A stretch of DNA of 64,000 nucleotides, taken from contig DICM01000020.1 in assembly GCA_002416285.1 (NCBI GenBank), forward strand, positions 29,058 to 93,057, given 5' to 3'. The DNA comes from Caryophanales bacterium UBA5026 (GTDB lineage: Bacteria; Bacillota_I; Bacilli_A; RF39; UBA660). The notes under the pieces were generated by a model. It was given only the letters and a program-made list of their open reading frames with translations, had not been told where the DNA came from and ran no database searches. Position 1 is the stretch's first letter. Each line of letters begins with the position of its first letter. Below, piece after piece: positions 15,208 to 26,100 of the stretch. Made by a program: the position numbers and the translations under genes.

Positions 15208-17803
15208 ATTTTGCTTCATACCAATCGTTGCCATAAGCAATCTCAATCTTAAGTGGAACATTAAGAGGAATAACTTGCTCCATAACTTCTGTTATAATTT
15301 CAATTACTTTTTCTTTTTCTTCAATCAAAGCATCAAATACAAGTTCATCGTGCACTTGTAGAATCATTTTTGATTTTATATTTTGATTTTCGAAAGCCTT
15401 TTTTATATCAACCATAGCTTTCTTAATAATATCCGCACTTGTTCCCTGAATTGGGGTATTTAAAGCAATACGCTCACCACCACTACGAATCATACGGTTA
15501 TCGCTATATAATTCTGGTATGTTTCTTCTTCGATTCATTAATGTTTTTACATAACCAACTTGATAAGCTTGTTCTTTTGTCTTATCCATATATTCTTTAA
15601 TACCAGGATAAGTCTCTAAATAATGATCGATAAATTTTTGTGCCTCTCTAAAATCAATATCTAAGTTGTCCGCTAAACCAAAACTACTAATTCCATAAAT
15701 AATTCCAAAATTAACGGCTTTAGCAATTCTACGCATATTAGAATTTACTTCGGCTGGTGTCACATGAAAAATATCGGATGCAGTTTTCGTATGAATATCA
15801 AGTCCAGCTTTAAAAGCATCAATAAGAGCTTGTACATTGGCCATATGTGCCATAATACGAAGTTCAATCTGGGAATAATCACCACTGATAATGATAGAGT
15901 TCTCACTCGGAACAAATGCCTTTCGAATTAATCGCCCATATTCATTACGAATTGGAATATTCTGTAAGTTTGGTTCGATTGAAGAAAGTCTACCTGTTCT
16001 AGTCAGAGTCTGGGTATAAATAGTATGTATTTTAGAATCGGATAGAATGGCAGTTTTTAATCCTTCAATATAAGTAGTATATAGTTTCGTAAGCATTCTA
16101 TAGTCGATAATCTTTTCGATAATAGGATGTTCCAGTTTTATTTTATTTAATATATCGATTGAAGTCGAATATCCACTTTTATTCTTCTTTCCATGCATTA
16201 ACCCTAAACGATCAAAAAGGACTTCTCCTAATTGTTTTGGTGAAGAAATGTTAAATTCTATGCCAGCATCTAAATAAATAGCCTGTTCTAATTCATTAAT
16301 CCGCTCTTTCATTTCGGATCCCATTTCATTCAGTGCATCCTCTGATACATAAACTCCATCATATTCCATATCACCTAGAACCCTTGAAAGCGGAAATTCA
16401 ATATCATAATATAATGGTTCTAGTTCCTCTTGTTTTAATCGTTCTACAAAGAGTGGATAAGTATTATAAATAAAATCTGCTTTCGCAACTGCTGTCGATG
16501 TAACAATATGTTCACTTGGAGCTTCGAAGTGGTTTCGTTTCACCTGATACATATTCTCATAATACGGTAGATCATAATTAAATTGTTTCGCTAAATAAGC
16601 TACATCATCTTTAATGTTATAATCGAGAAGATAAGCTGCCACCATTGTATCAAAAACAACATTTTCTAAAACAATACCATGCCACTTAAGTGAAACATAT
16701 AATTTTTTATAATCATAGGTGTACTTCTCAACCTTTTGTAGTGGTTCTGGATTTTCCTTTAACACTGCAAAAGGAATAAATAAACGCTGATTCATGGATA
16801 CGACAGCTAATCCAAGAGGTTCTGATGTATGATAGTTTGTTCCTAGAATCTCTAGGTAAACAGCACAAGGACTGTCAATCTTGACCTCATTCATATTCTG
16901 AACCATCACAACATCTACTTTTTTTTGTGTTGAGTCAACTTCCTTTTCTTCTTTTTTTAATAAAGAATAGAATTCTAATTCCTCATAAGCTTGGTTTAAA
17001 AGAAGTCTATCTTTTGGAACAATTTTAGTATCCTTCAAAGAAATCTCCATCGGTACATCTTTATATATTGTTGCAAGGTCATAGCTCATATAAGCTTTAT
17101 CTTTATCTTCAATCAACTTCTCTTTTAATTTTCCACTAATTTGATCAATATTTTGATATACTCCATCTAAAGTACCATATTGTTGGAGTAATTTGAGTGC
17201 TGTTTTTTCTCCAACCCCTTTAACCCCTGGAATATTATCTGAAGAATCCCCCATTAATGCTTTTAGATCGATAACACGAATAGGAGTAATTCCATATTCT
17301 TCTTGGAAACTTTGTGCATTATAACGGATATAGTCTTTCTGTTTTAATAATTTTATATCAATATCAGGACTAATTAGCTGCAATAGATCATGATCACTAC
17401 TAACGATCGTTCCAATAAAATCAGGATTCAAATCACACTCTTTTGCTAATGTTCCAAGAATGTCATCCGCTTCATAATTATCGCATTCATAATAGCGAAT
17501 TCCCATATATCCTAATAATTCTTTTGCCTTTGGAAATTGAGCAATTAATTCCTCTGGAGTTTCATTTCGTCCACTTTTATATTCCTTATACTTCTCATGG
17601 CGAAATGTCTTTCCTTTATCAAAAGCAACAATCATATAAGTAGGTTGTTCTTCTGTGATAATTTTATTAATCATATTCGTAAATCCATATAGTGCATTAG
17701 TAGGAAATCCTTTGCTATTTCGCATTAAATTTCCGTTATAAGCAGTTGCGAAATAACTGCGAAATAATAAATTGTTACCATCCACTAAAATAATTTTTTC
17801 CAT
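15206..17803 (-). CDS. polA: DNA polymerase I
   Basis: An 865-residue family A polymerase. Residues 1-290 are the 5'-3' exonuclease (LVDGNNLLFRSYF, YEADDILGTLA, SSDHDLLQL, GDSSDNIPGVKGVGEKTA). The middle 3'-5' exonuclease-like domain (about 300-460) lacks the usual acidic pair: where active enzymes have D-x-E it reads YLEILGTNYH. Proofreading is therefore probably lost, as in several Bacilli. The polymerase domain has motif A (SGDYSQIELRIMAH), motif B (RRIAKAVNFGIIYG) and motif C (QVHDELVF). Role: Okazaki fragment processing and repair synthesis. It is a single gene with a terminator on its stop codon. Confidence 0.98.
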   Translation of the reverse strand: MEKIILVDGNNLLFRSYFATAYNGNLMRNSKGFPTNALYGFTNMINKIITEEQPTYMIVAFDKGKTFRHEKYKEYKSGRNETPEELIAQFPKAKELLGYMGIRYYECDNYEADDILGTLAKECDLNPDFIGTIVSSDHDLLQLISPDIDIKLLKQKDYIRYNAQSFQEEYGITPIRVIDLKALMGDSSDNIPGVKGVGEKTALKLLQQYGTLDGVYQNIDQISGKLKEKLIEDKDKAYMSYDLATIYKDVPMEISLKDTKIVPKDRLLLNQAYEELEFYSLLKKEEKEVDSTQKKVDVVMVQNMNEVKIDSPCAVYLEILGTNYHTSEPLGLAVVSMNQRLFIPFAVLKENPEPLQKVEKYTYDYKKLYVSLKWHGIVLENVVFDTMVAAYLLDYNIKDDVAYLAKQFNYDLPYYENMYQVKRNHFEAPSEHIVTSTAVAKADFIYNTYPLFVERLKQEELEPLYYDIEFPLSRVLGDMEYDGVYVSEDALNEMGSEMKERINELEQAIYLDAGIEFNISSPKQLGEVLFDRLGLMHGKKNKSGYSTSIDILNKIKLEHPIIEKIIDYRMLTKLYTTYIEGLKTAILSDSKIHTIYTQTLTRTGRLSSIEPNLQNIPIRNEYGRLIRKAFVPSENSIIISGDYSQIELRIMAHMANVQALIDAFKAGLDIHTKTASDIFHVTPAEVNSNMRRIAKAVNFGIIYGISSFGLADNLDIDFREAQKFIDHYLETYPGIKEYMDKTKEQAYQVGYVKTLMNRRRNIPELYSDNRMIRSGGERIALNTPIQGTSADIIKKAMVDIKKAFENQNIKSKMILQVHDELVFDALIEEKEKVIEIITEVMEQVIPLNVPLKIEIAYGNDWYEAK

Positions 17804-17861
17804 TGAATCCCAACCCTTCTATGTTCATTATAACCAAAAAACTGATAAATTGCAATTAAAG

Positions 17862-17886
17862 AAAACAAGTAATTAATACTTGTTTT
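17862..17886 (-). terminator. Terminator of the LicD-like gene
   Basis: A 10-bp stem (AAAACAAGTA with TACTTGTTTT) and 5-nt loop that contains the stop codon. A T-rich tail follows on the minus strand. Confidence 0.75.
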
Positions 17887-18889
17887 TAATGAAATTCCAA
17901 TACAAAATATAAAGAAGGCTCAATAGTGATATAGAAAAACCAAAACATAAAAATGTTAAATCCCCCCAAAATAGAATTCCTATAAAAATTGAAACAATAG
18001 AAAAAGCGATTCCCATGTGTATGAATCGTAAAGCTTTTTCTTTTTGTTGATCTAAAGCTTTACACTCACTCTCATCATTTAATAAATTGATGTCAACCGT
18101 ATGTTTCGCATATTGTTTAGATGTTTTCGGTGGGATTGACCAATTCGGTCCATAGACATTGTCTAAATAGGCCTTCTCATTATTGGGAATTGGAAATTTT
18201 TTCCCTTCAAAGGAACCCATTTTCGCAGGAAAGATATCATGATAATGATAACGATAGGGATCGAATGGATTCTTATATACCCAAGTTAAATCTTCCCCAA
18301 TATAATCACTGTGTTTACACATTCGTCCATAAAATATAGCATAATGATAAAATAATTTTTTTAAGAATACTGGATTCCAATATAAATTTTCTAGAATAAG
18401 AATTGGAAGTGCTAAAAGAATGGATGGAACACGAGCTAAAAAATCAATAATTCGTGAGGAAGACTGATGATCCAATACAAAAACATCAATAAATATTCCA
18501 TCACAATCCGAACAACGATTTGGCAAATACTTATTTCTCTCTTTGATATAAGTATTCTTTTTTCGAATCTTCATCGTTGGATAAGTAACATTATAGCGAT
18601 GATCTAAAGAAAAACATTGAATCACATATTTTTCAGATAAATCTTTCTGAATTGCATTGATAAAACGATCAAAATCTTCCCTCATAATCGCGATATCGAC
18701 ATCATCATCCCAAGGTATAAATCCATGATGTCTTACAGCACCTAAAGCACTCCCTCCATCTAAAATATATGGAATATCATAATTCAAGCATACTTTATTG
18801 ATATCATCCAACATTGATAAAAGATCTAGTTGAAGATCACGTACTGTTATCTTACCATCTTTTGCATTTTCTTTTAATACGTATTCCAT
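17873..18889 (-). CDS. LicD family phosphotransferase with C-terminal membrane segments
   Basis: The LicD signature is clear: YILDGGSALGAVRHHGFIPWDDDVDIAI near residues 42-70, with the metal-binding DDDVD. Later comes VFVLDH (the second conserved patch) and a Cys-rich RCSDCDG. LicD-type enzymes belong to the nucleotidyltransferase fold and transfer phosphocholine or similar phospho groups onto teichoic acids or glycans. At 338 residues it is longer than the core because of two C-terminal membrane segments (about 290-335) that anchor it to the membrane. No choline uptake or activation genes are near, so the transferred group is unknown. The ATG at 18889 follows AGAGGTAG. Confidence 0.88.
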   Translation of the reverse strand: MEYVLKENAKDGKITVRDLQLDLLSMLDDINKVCLNYDIPYILDGGSALGAVRHHGFIPWDDDVDIAIMREDFDRFINAIQKDLSEKYVIQCFSLDHRYNVTYPTMKIRKKNTYIKERNKYLPNRCSDCDGIFIDVFVLDHQSSSRIIDFLARVPSILLALPILILENLYWNPVFLKKLFYHYAIFYGRMCKHSDYIGEDLTWVYKNPFDPYRYHYHDIFPAKMGSFEGKKFPIPNNEKAYLDNVYGPNWSIPPKTSKQYAKHTVDINLLNDESECKALDQQKEKALRFIHMGIAFSIVSIFIGILFWGDLTFLCFGFSISLLSLLYILYWNFIKNKY

Positions 18890-18917
18890 GAATCTACCTC
18901 TTTTGTATTTCTTTATT

Positions 18918-18946
18918 AGTATAGCATAACTTACTTATTTTGACAA
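18918..18946 (-). promoter_or_regulatory. Sigma-A type promoter of the LicD-like gene
   Basis: On the minus strand TTGTCA (18941-18946) and TATACT (18918-18923) are 17 bp apart. The start codon at 18889 lies about 28 bp after the -10 box. Confidence 0.7.
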
Positions 18947-18961
18947 ATATTAAAAGGAAAA

Positions 18962-18977
18962 GTTGGCATCAGCCAAC
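18962..18977 (-). terminator. Terminator of the ABC exporter operon
   Basis: Stem GTTGGC with GCCAAC and a 4-nt loop, followed by TTTTCCTTTT on the minus strand. It starts 3 bp after the stop codon of the second ATPase gene. Confidence 0.8.
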
Positions 18978-18980
18978 CTC

Positions 18981-19688
18981 CTATCCCCATGGAATATCCA
19001 GCGGATTTGTTCTTGTTGTATTCTCATACTCATTGATAATTTTCCCACTATTCATAACAACAACATGGTCACCAATTTCAGCTATACCAGGATTGTGTGT
19101 AATAATCAGCATAGTTGTTCCAAACTTTTCATTTGCTTCAACAAGTGATTCTAAAACAACTTTACCGGTTTTCTCATCTAGCGCCCCAGTTGGTTCATCA
19201 CCAAACATTACTTTGGGATTTTTCGCTAAAGCGCGAGCGATACTAACACGTTGTTGCTCTCCACCAGAGAGTTGATACATACTCTTCCTTCGATGTTTCG
19301 TTAACCCAACAGTATCGATAATTGCATCGACAGCAGCTTTATCTCCACCCAATGAAGAACCAACTAAAACATTCTCATAAACATTTAAATGTTCCAATAA
19401 ATTGTATGTTTGAAAAATAAACCCTAAATTTTTCTTTCGGAAATGAGTCATTTTTCGATCACTATATTTGCGAATATCTTTACCTTCATAGTAAATATGT
19501 CCTGCACTAGCATGATCAAGCCCTGAAATTACATTTAACAAAGTAGTTTTACCACTACCTGATGGTCCTAAGATAACGATAATCTCACCCTTTTTTATTT
19601 TAAGGGATACGCCGTTTAAAGCATATTGCTCAATTCCACCTTGCTTATAAACTTTTGTAACATCTTTTAACTCTATTAAGTTTTCCAT
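18981..19688 (-). CDS. ABC transporter ATP-binding protein, MacB/Lol type (second ATPase of operon)
   Basis: A 235-residue nucleotide-binding domain. Walker A is LGPSGSGKTTLLN, the Q-loop is IFQTYNLLEHLNVYEN, the signature is LSGGEQQRVSIARAL, Walker B is VMFGDEPTGALDEKTG and the switch His is in IITHNPGIAEIGDHVV. The DEPTGALD box and short length are typical of the exporter class that works with FtsX-like permeases. The gene starts 7 bp after the permease gene, and the operon's first gene encodes a similar ATPase. The two ATPases could form a heterodimer on one permease dimer, or be alternatives. Confidence 0.93.
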   Translation of the reverse strand: MENLIELKDVTKVYKQGGIEQYALNGVSLKIKKGEIIVILGPSGSGKTTLLNVISGLDHASAGHIYYEGKDIRKYSDRKMTHFRKKNLGFIFQTYNLLEHLNVYENVLVGSSLGGDKAAVDAIIDTVGLTKHRRKSMYQLSGGEQQRVSIARALAKNPKVMFGDEPTGALDEKTGKVVLESLVEANEKFGTTMLIITHNPGIAEIGDHVVVMNSGKIINEYENTTRTNPLDIPWG

Positions 19689-19695
19689 GATACAC

Positions 19696-22221
19696 CTACT
19701 CTCTTTTTAAAGCGATTGATAAAGGTACTTTATTTAGTACACGTTTGGAAAGAGCAATCGCAATATAATAAGCAACTAATAGACCAATTAGTCCAAGTCC
19801 TGCTTTCCACATTGATAAAGTAATTGGAATTACCATATTCATATCACCTGTTAATAGGCTTACAATCCATTTTAAAATTGAAATCATAGTTGGAATAGAT
19901 AATAAATAAGCAATAATAATAAACGGAGTATAAATATTCAATACGATTTTACTAATAAATCTATTTTGGTAACCGATTACTTTCATTAAAGAAATTGTCT
20001 TTTTATTCTCTTCCACTACAATATTAGCAATTACAGCAATAATAATAAATGCCATGAATGCTGCAAAGAATATAACAATAGAAATACTCGCATCAAAACT
20101 ATCCATTTGTTTTTGTATATTATCTTTTAAATCTTTTAAACTTAACACAAATGCGATATTCCCTTGCTCTTCTCCAAGTTCTTCAATATTTCCATATTTC
20201 GTATCTTTCGTATAAATTTGATTATAAGCAGATTCCGTAAATCCAAGTTTTTTACTTAATTCTTCACGATTTACATATCCACTCATACCCATAAATTCTT
20301 GACTAATTCCAATAACATGATACTCAATTTTAGTTCCTTGGAAATCAAATAAAATTGTATCGCCAATTTCAATGCCTTTGACTTCACTGACATTTTGATT
20401 GATAATAATACCTTCCTGATCCGTTAAAAGAGGTAACATCGTCTTTTCTTTATCATCGTAAATATCAATATAATTTGTCTCCGTATCCACACCTGTTAAA
20501 CTAACGGTGAAATCTTTTAAGTCGATTTCTTTTGTCTTCAAAGATGCATCTTTTACTTCACTTACATTCATACTTAGTGAAAAAGCATAGTCATCTGTCT
20601 GACTGGAATTGGAGAATGCAATCTGTCTTGTGTTAACCATATAGTCATATTTCATACCAGAAAAAGACTTATCAATTAATGACTGAAATAGATTTGCTCC
20701 AATTAGAACTAATACAATTAATAGTCCTGTACAAAAAGATGTAATTGTAACAATCAAAAGCTTCCCAACTGATCTAGATGCTAAAGCATATTTAAAACGC
20801 GATTCAAATGAAAATAAACTTGTTATTTTATTGACTAATCTGCTTAGGAAATTAACTTTTAAATTACTTCCCTCTCTAAGGAGAGCAAGCGGTTTTTTAC
20901 GTAACATTGTAAAAGCAATGATGTAACTTAAAAGTGATAATAAGCACATTGGAACAAAAACAGAAGTAGTGAAATATTTCGGATCAAAATTAAAACTAGC
21001 GAGTGGAATAGTATAGTAACTTCGGTATAAAAGACTAAGTGGTTGATGTAATAAAACACCAATTAAATATCCTAAAATTCCACCGATTAGAGATCCTACA
21101 ATTGGATAAACTAAATAACTAAAGGCAATTGAAAAACGACTATATCCAAGTGATTTTAAAACACCTATCTGTAAACGTTCATCATCGATTCTCTTTTTCG
21201 TAATAATCATAATAATAAGTACTGATACACCTAATAATAAATATAAGAAACAATCAGCAAATTTACGATCAGTTGAAAAATCCATTTGTAAGGCACCTAT
21301 TCTTGCCACTCTTGTAACAGAATCCATACTCATAGTAAGTGTGTCTTTTTCTGCTGCGAACATTTTACTTTCTTCACTATTTTCATTTGTAAGTAAATTA
21401 GCAAAATCTCTAGAGATTGGATGATTATAATAAAGTGAATAAGATTTTTCTTCTACACCTGCTATTTCTTCGTAAGAATTCATAGTCATAAAAACAATAT
21501 TATTTTTCTTTTCATCAAAGATTGGCATACTGAATGAAATCAAAGGATAGATATAATCTGGTGCATAAGATGTTCCAACAATTTTATATTCTCGACTTCC
21601 AATCTTATAAGTATCTCCTATTTTTAAATTATTTACTTCAGCAAAGCGAGGAAGAACGGTAATTTCATCATCATTTTTTGGAAAACGACCATCGACTAGG
21701 TATGGTACATTCATTTTTTTATCTAAACGATAAGGAATTACCTTCATCATAACTTTATTCTGTGTAACTGTTTTAGAACGCTCGATATCATAATCAAAAT
21801 CATACTTATCCGCTAATGGATCAAGTTTACTATTTTTAAGACTTAAATCAACTTCATATTTTCCAAAGATCAATGATACTTGATTTAAAAGGGGTAAATT
21901 GTATTCCCGATTGCTTGTCGATAAATATGTTTTGTATTGCTCTAAGATTACTTTTTCTTCATCGGTAAAAGGATATTGATTTAAAATATCATCTATTTTC
22001 GATACACTGATATCTTTTTCATAATCCAGTACAACATCAATACTGAAATGCTCTACTTTTTGTTCTTCTAAATAATCGTAATAACGATTTTCAAGACGGT
22101 CTAGAGCTAAATTCATACAAACATAGATTCCTGTTGATAAAAGAACCATGAGAATAATTCCTAACATCTGAACTTTTTTCTTTTTAAGACCTTTTAATGA
22201 ATTTAAAAATAATAATCCCAC
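19696..22221 (-). CDS. FtsX/MacB-type ABC permease with large extracytoplasmic domain
   Basis: A long permease with membrane segments near the N terminus (residues 15-35), a large outside domain (about 40-300), membrane segments around 310-450, a second outside domain (about 510-690) and three or four C-terminal segments ending KVPLSIALKRE. This is the doubled FtsX arrangement. Such exporters move or sense peptides, lipoproteins or drugs rather than import solutes. I prefer the GTG at 22221 (841 residues, GAGGTGGGCATA upstream) over the GTG at 22230. The GTG then overlaps the TAG stop of the preceding ATPase gene by one base. Substrate unknown; there is no two-component pair beside it of the BceRS kind. 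Confidence 0.9.
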   Translation of the reverse strand: MGLLFLNSLKGLKKKKVQMLGIILMVLLSTGIYVCMNLALDRLENRYYDYLEEQKVEHFSIDVVLDYEKDISVSKIDDILNQYPFTDEEKVILEQYKTYLSTSNREYNLPLLNQVSLIFGKYEVDLSLKNSKLDPLADKYDFDYDIERSKTVTQNKVMMKVIPYRLDKKMNVPYLVDGRFPKNDDEITVLPRFAEVNNLKIGDTYKIGSREYKIVGTSYAPDYIYPLISFSMPIFDEKKNNIVFMTMNSYEEIAGVEEKSYSLYYNHPISRDFANLLTNENSEESKMFAAEKDTLTMSMDSVTRVARIGALQMDFSTDRKFADCFLYLLLGVSVLIIMIITKKRIDDERLQIGVLKSLGYSRFSIAFSYLVYPIVGSLIGGILGYLIGVLLHQPLSLLYRSYYTIPLASFNFDPKYFTTSVFVPMCLLSLLSYIIAFTMLRKKPLALLREGSNLKVNFLSRLVNKITSLFSFESRFKYALASRSVGKLLIVTITSFCTGLLIVLVLIGANLFQSLIDKSFSGMKYDYMVNTRQIAFSNSSQTDDYAFSLSMNVSEVKDASLKTKEIDLKDFTVSLTGVDTETNYIDIYDDKEKTMLPLLTDQEGIIINQNVSEVKGIEIGDTILFDFQGTKIEYHVIGISQEFMGMSGYVNREELSKKLGFTESAYNQIYTKDTKYGNIEELGEEQGNIAFVLSLKDLKDNIQKQMDSFDASISIVIFFAAFMAFIIIAVIANIVVEENKKTISLMKVIGYQNRFISKIVLNIYTPFIIIAYLLSIPTMISILKWIVSLLTGDMNMVIPITLSMWKAGLGLIGLLVAYYIAIALSKRVLNKVPLSIALKRE

Positions 22222-22928
22222 TATGCCCACCTCAAATCCATCGCATCTTTTACAACATCATTTATAGCAACTTCTTTAATATGACCACTATTCATACGAA
22301 TCACCGTATTGGCCATATCAGCTATACTTGGATTATGCGTTACAATAATCATTGTTGTATTATACTTTTTATTAATTTTCTGGAGTAATTCTAAAATTTT
22401 CTTCCCAGTTTCCTCATCAAGAGCACCAGTTGGTTCATCACAAAACAGGACTTTTGGATTCTTGACAAGAGCTCTTGCAATAGCAACTCGCTGCATTTGT
22501 CCACCTGATAATTGATAAGGATATTTATGAATATGTTCTGTTAAACCAACTGCTTCAACAATCTCTTCCAGATTTAGAAGATTGGTTCCTAGTTGTGCAC
22601 CTAGTTCGATATTTTCTTTTACAGTCAGATTAGGAATTAGGTGATAACTTTGAAAAATAAAACCGAGATTATCTTTTCGATACTCAGTAAGCTCCTTATC
22701 ATTTTTGGTATCAATCCGCTCATCTGTAAAAAATATTTTTCCTTTTGATGGCTGATCAATTCCCGAAAGAAGATTCAAAAATGTGGACTTTCCACTTCCG
22801 GAAGGTCCTAAAATTACAATCATTTCTCCCCTATTTAAAGTTAAGTCTATATTTTCTAGTGCGTGAGTAGTTTCACTATAGCTTTTATATAGTTTAGATA
22901 CTTTTTCAAGTTTATATATAGGATCCAT
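22221..22928 (-). CDS. ABC transporter ATP-binding protein, MacB/Lol type (first ATPase of operon)
   Basis: A 235-residue nucleotide-binding domain related to the one at 18981. Walker A is LGPSGSGKSTFLN, the Q-loop IFQSYHLIPNLTV, the signature LSGGQMQRVAIARAL, Walker B VLFCDEPTGALDEETG and the switch His in VTHNPSIADMANTV. It is first in a three-gene operon (ATPase, permease, ATPase). GAAGGAGGG before the ATG is a strong ribosome binding site. Its stop codon overlaps the probable GTG start of the permease gene, indicating coupled translation. Both ATPases keep all catalytic motifs, so neither looks like a dead subunit. Confidence 0.93.
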   Translation of the reverse strand: MDPIYKLEKVSKLYKSYSETTHALENIDLTLNRGEMIVILGPSGSGKSTFLNLLSGIDQPSKGKIFFTDERIDTKNDKELTEYRKDNLGFIFQSYHLIPNLTVKENIELGAQLGTNLLNLEEIVEAVGLTEHIHKYPYQLSGGQMQRVAIARALVKNPKVLFCDEPTGALDEETGKKILELLQKINKKYNTTMIIVTHNPSIADMANTVIRMNSGHIKEVAINDVVKDAMDLRWA

Positions 22929-22983
22929 AAATCCCTCCTTCTTTCTTACTTATGCGAATATTTGTCAAATGATGACTGTTATA

Positions 22984-23012
22984 AGTATACCATATGAAAA
23001 TTTAAATGTCAT
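22984..23012 (-). promoter_or_regulatory. Promoter of the ABC exporter operon
   Basis: ATGACA (23007-23012) and TATACT (22984-22989) on the minus strand, 17 bp apart. The start codon at 22928 follows about 55 bp after the -10 box. Confidence 0.6.
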
Positions 23013-23129
23013 TTTTTTTAAAATAAATTGACGTTATTATAACAAAAATTTTATAGACAGCAAACGAATTCTTCTTAGAAAAGAAGAAAGAAAAATATAC
23101 AAATAATATTATTTTTAGTAACAAAAAGA

Positions 23130-23153
23130 AAAACGAATGAGCTCATTCGTTTT
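23130..23153 (-). terminator. Terminator of polC
   Basis: A perfect 24-bp palindrome centred on GAGCTC (12-bp arms), followed by TTCTTTTTG on the minus strand. Its first bases overlap the polC stop codon. The remaining gap to 22984 has no gene. Confidence 0.85.
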
Positions 23154-26100
23154 AAAATAAAGATAATTGACTAGATTCATCCATTCCTTCAAAAATTCCC
23201 ATCATCCGCATCTTTTCAATTAATGTAGTTGAAACTTTCGCTCTCTTTTGGAAATCTTCAATACTTAAGAATTCTTGTTTTGCACGTTCTGCTACAATAT
23301 TCTTAGCAACAGTATCACCCAGTCCATCGATAGATGAGAATGGTGGATAAATCGTTTTATCATCTTTTACAGCAAAGGTTGTTGCATTGCTATGATATAA
23401 ATCAATATTAGCAAATTTAATACCTCTAGCTGTTGCTTCTAAGGCAACGTGTAGACATTCGGAAATTCCAGCATCTTTATTAGTTGCTTCATTTCCTTTG
23501 TTAGCAATTTCTATAATTTTATTTTTTATAGCACTATATCCAGCAATCATGGCATCAACGTCAAAGTCGGTCGCCTTTGTTGAAAGCCAAGATGCATAAT
23601 AGTAAACTGGCATATGAACTTTATACCAAGCAATACGGAAAGCACTGATAACATAGGCTGCTGCATGAGCTTTCGGGAACATGTATTTAATCTTCCTACA
23701 AGATTCAATAAACCATGGTTCAATCCCTGCTTCACGCATTTCAGCATCCATTTCTTTCCATGCTTCTGGGTCTTTTGAAGCTCTTCCTTTACGCACAAAT
23801 TCCATTATTTTAAAGGCTCTTTTTGGAGCGAGACCATGATACATCAAGTAAACCATGATATCATCACGACAACCAATAACTTCCTTGAATGGTACCACTT
23901 TATTACGAATTAAATCTTGGGCATTTCCAAGCCAAACATCAGTACCATGAGATAGTCCTGAAATTTTAATTAATTCGGCAAAAGAGGTTGGTTTGGTATC
24001 GGCGAGCATTTGTAGTGTGAACTTCGTACCAAATTCGGGAATTCCAAGTGTTCCTGTCTCACACATGATTTGTTCTTTCGTAACACCGAGCGGTTCAGGT
24101 GATAAGAATATTCCCATCGTTTCTTTATCATCTAATGGAACTGTTGTAACATCCATTCCCGTTAAATCTTGAATCATACGAAGTTGCGTTGGATCAGAGT
24201 GTCCTAAAATATCCAATTTCAATACGTCTTGATCAATGGCATGATAATCGAAATGCGTTGTTCTCCATGCCGAATTCGGATCATCGGCTGGATATTGAAA
24301 TGGTGTAAAATCAAATACATCCATATATCCAGGTATTACAACTATTCCACCAGGATGTTGTCCTGTTGTTCTTTTCACACCTGTACATCCCATTGCCAAA
24401 CGTTCTACTTCAGCAGTACGCATCACGATGTTATGTTCTTCACAATACCCTTTGACATAACCGAATGCTGTCTTGTCAGCAACGGTACCAATCGTTCCGG
24501 CACGATAGACATTATCGACACCAAATAATACTTTTGTATATTCATGTGCATCTGCTTGATTCAAATCGGAGAAGTTAAGATCAATATCTGGTACTTTATC
24601 CGCATCAAATCCAAGGAAAGTCGCGAATGGCATATCTTGTCCATCCTTTACCATTAAAGTGTTGCAATGTGGACAATTATAATCTGGTAAATCGAATCCA
24701 GATGAGTACTCTGCTCCAAGTACCTTTCCATCTAATTCAAAGATACTATGTTTACAATTAGGGCAACGATAATGTGCTGGAAGTGGATTTACTTCAGTAA
24801 TACCCATCATCGTTGCAACAAATGATGATCCTACCGATCCACGACTTCCAACTAAATATCCATCATCGTTCGATTTTTTTACTAATTTTTGAGCAATTAA
24901 GTAAATAACGTCAAATCCACCTTTGATAATACCGGTTAACTCCTGATTAATTCTGTCATCGATAATTTTAGGTAGAGGTTCTCCATACCATTCTTTTGCT
25001 TTTCCATAAACAAGTTCATTTACTGTCTCTATGGAATTTTCAATCTTCGGAGAAAATGGAATTCCATCAGTATCGATGATAACTTCTATTTCTTCAATTT
25101 GATCAGCGACTAAATTGGTATTTTTAACGACAATTTCAAAGGCTTTCTCAGAACCTAGAAAAGCAAAATCCTCTAACATTTCACGAGTTGTTCTAAAATG
25201 TTGTGAAGGAATGCTTGTAATTCCTGATCTTGAAAGTGGATGTCTTCCTCCTCCAGGTACTTTTTGATTAACGATAATTTCACGGTAAATCTTATCTTCT
25301 CTTTTTGTTTGATGTACATCACCTGTAGCTACAATAAGCTTACCAGAATCCTCTGTAACAGATACAATTTTTTTGATATGTTCCTCTAATTCACTTTTGT
25401 TTCCAAAATCTCCCATCTGAATTAGATGATCGTAAACTTCTGGTGGTTGAACTTCAACATAATCATAAAAATTAATAATATTAGTTAATTCCTCATTTGA
25501 TTTACTTCTCGCTTCGGTAAATACCTCTGATTCATAGCACCCACTACCAACGAGTAGACCTTCTCTTAATCGATCAATTTCACTTCTTAAAATTCTTGGG
25601 GTCTTGTACAGATAGGTTGTATTAGCTAGACTGATAATTCGAAATAAGTTTTTAAGACCAACTTTATTTTTGGCAAGCAGGTTTACATGATAAGTACGAC
25701 CATATTTGTGTATTTCATCCTTTGATACTAATTTATCTAAATCAATAATTGTTTCAAAATTACGATCATGTAATTTTTTTAACATTTTATGAAATACTAA
25801 AGCGGTTGCTTCCGCATCGTAATCACCTCGGTGATGAGAATCTTCATCAAATGGAACATTGTATCGTTTTACCAATGCGGATAAACTATGACGTGCATAG
25901 TTGTTATCCATCGTTCTTGATAGTTCGAGTGTATCAATAACGGTATTTTCAAATGTACCTAAATGATATTTTTGATAAGCCATCTCTACGAATGAGGTAT
26001 CAAATTTTGCATTGTGAGCAACCATTGGCAAATTTCCAACCCAAGCGATAAACTCTTTGAAAGCTGTTTCTTCATCTGGTTTACCCTCTAACATCTCATC

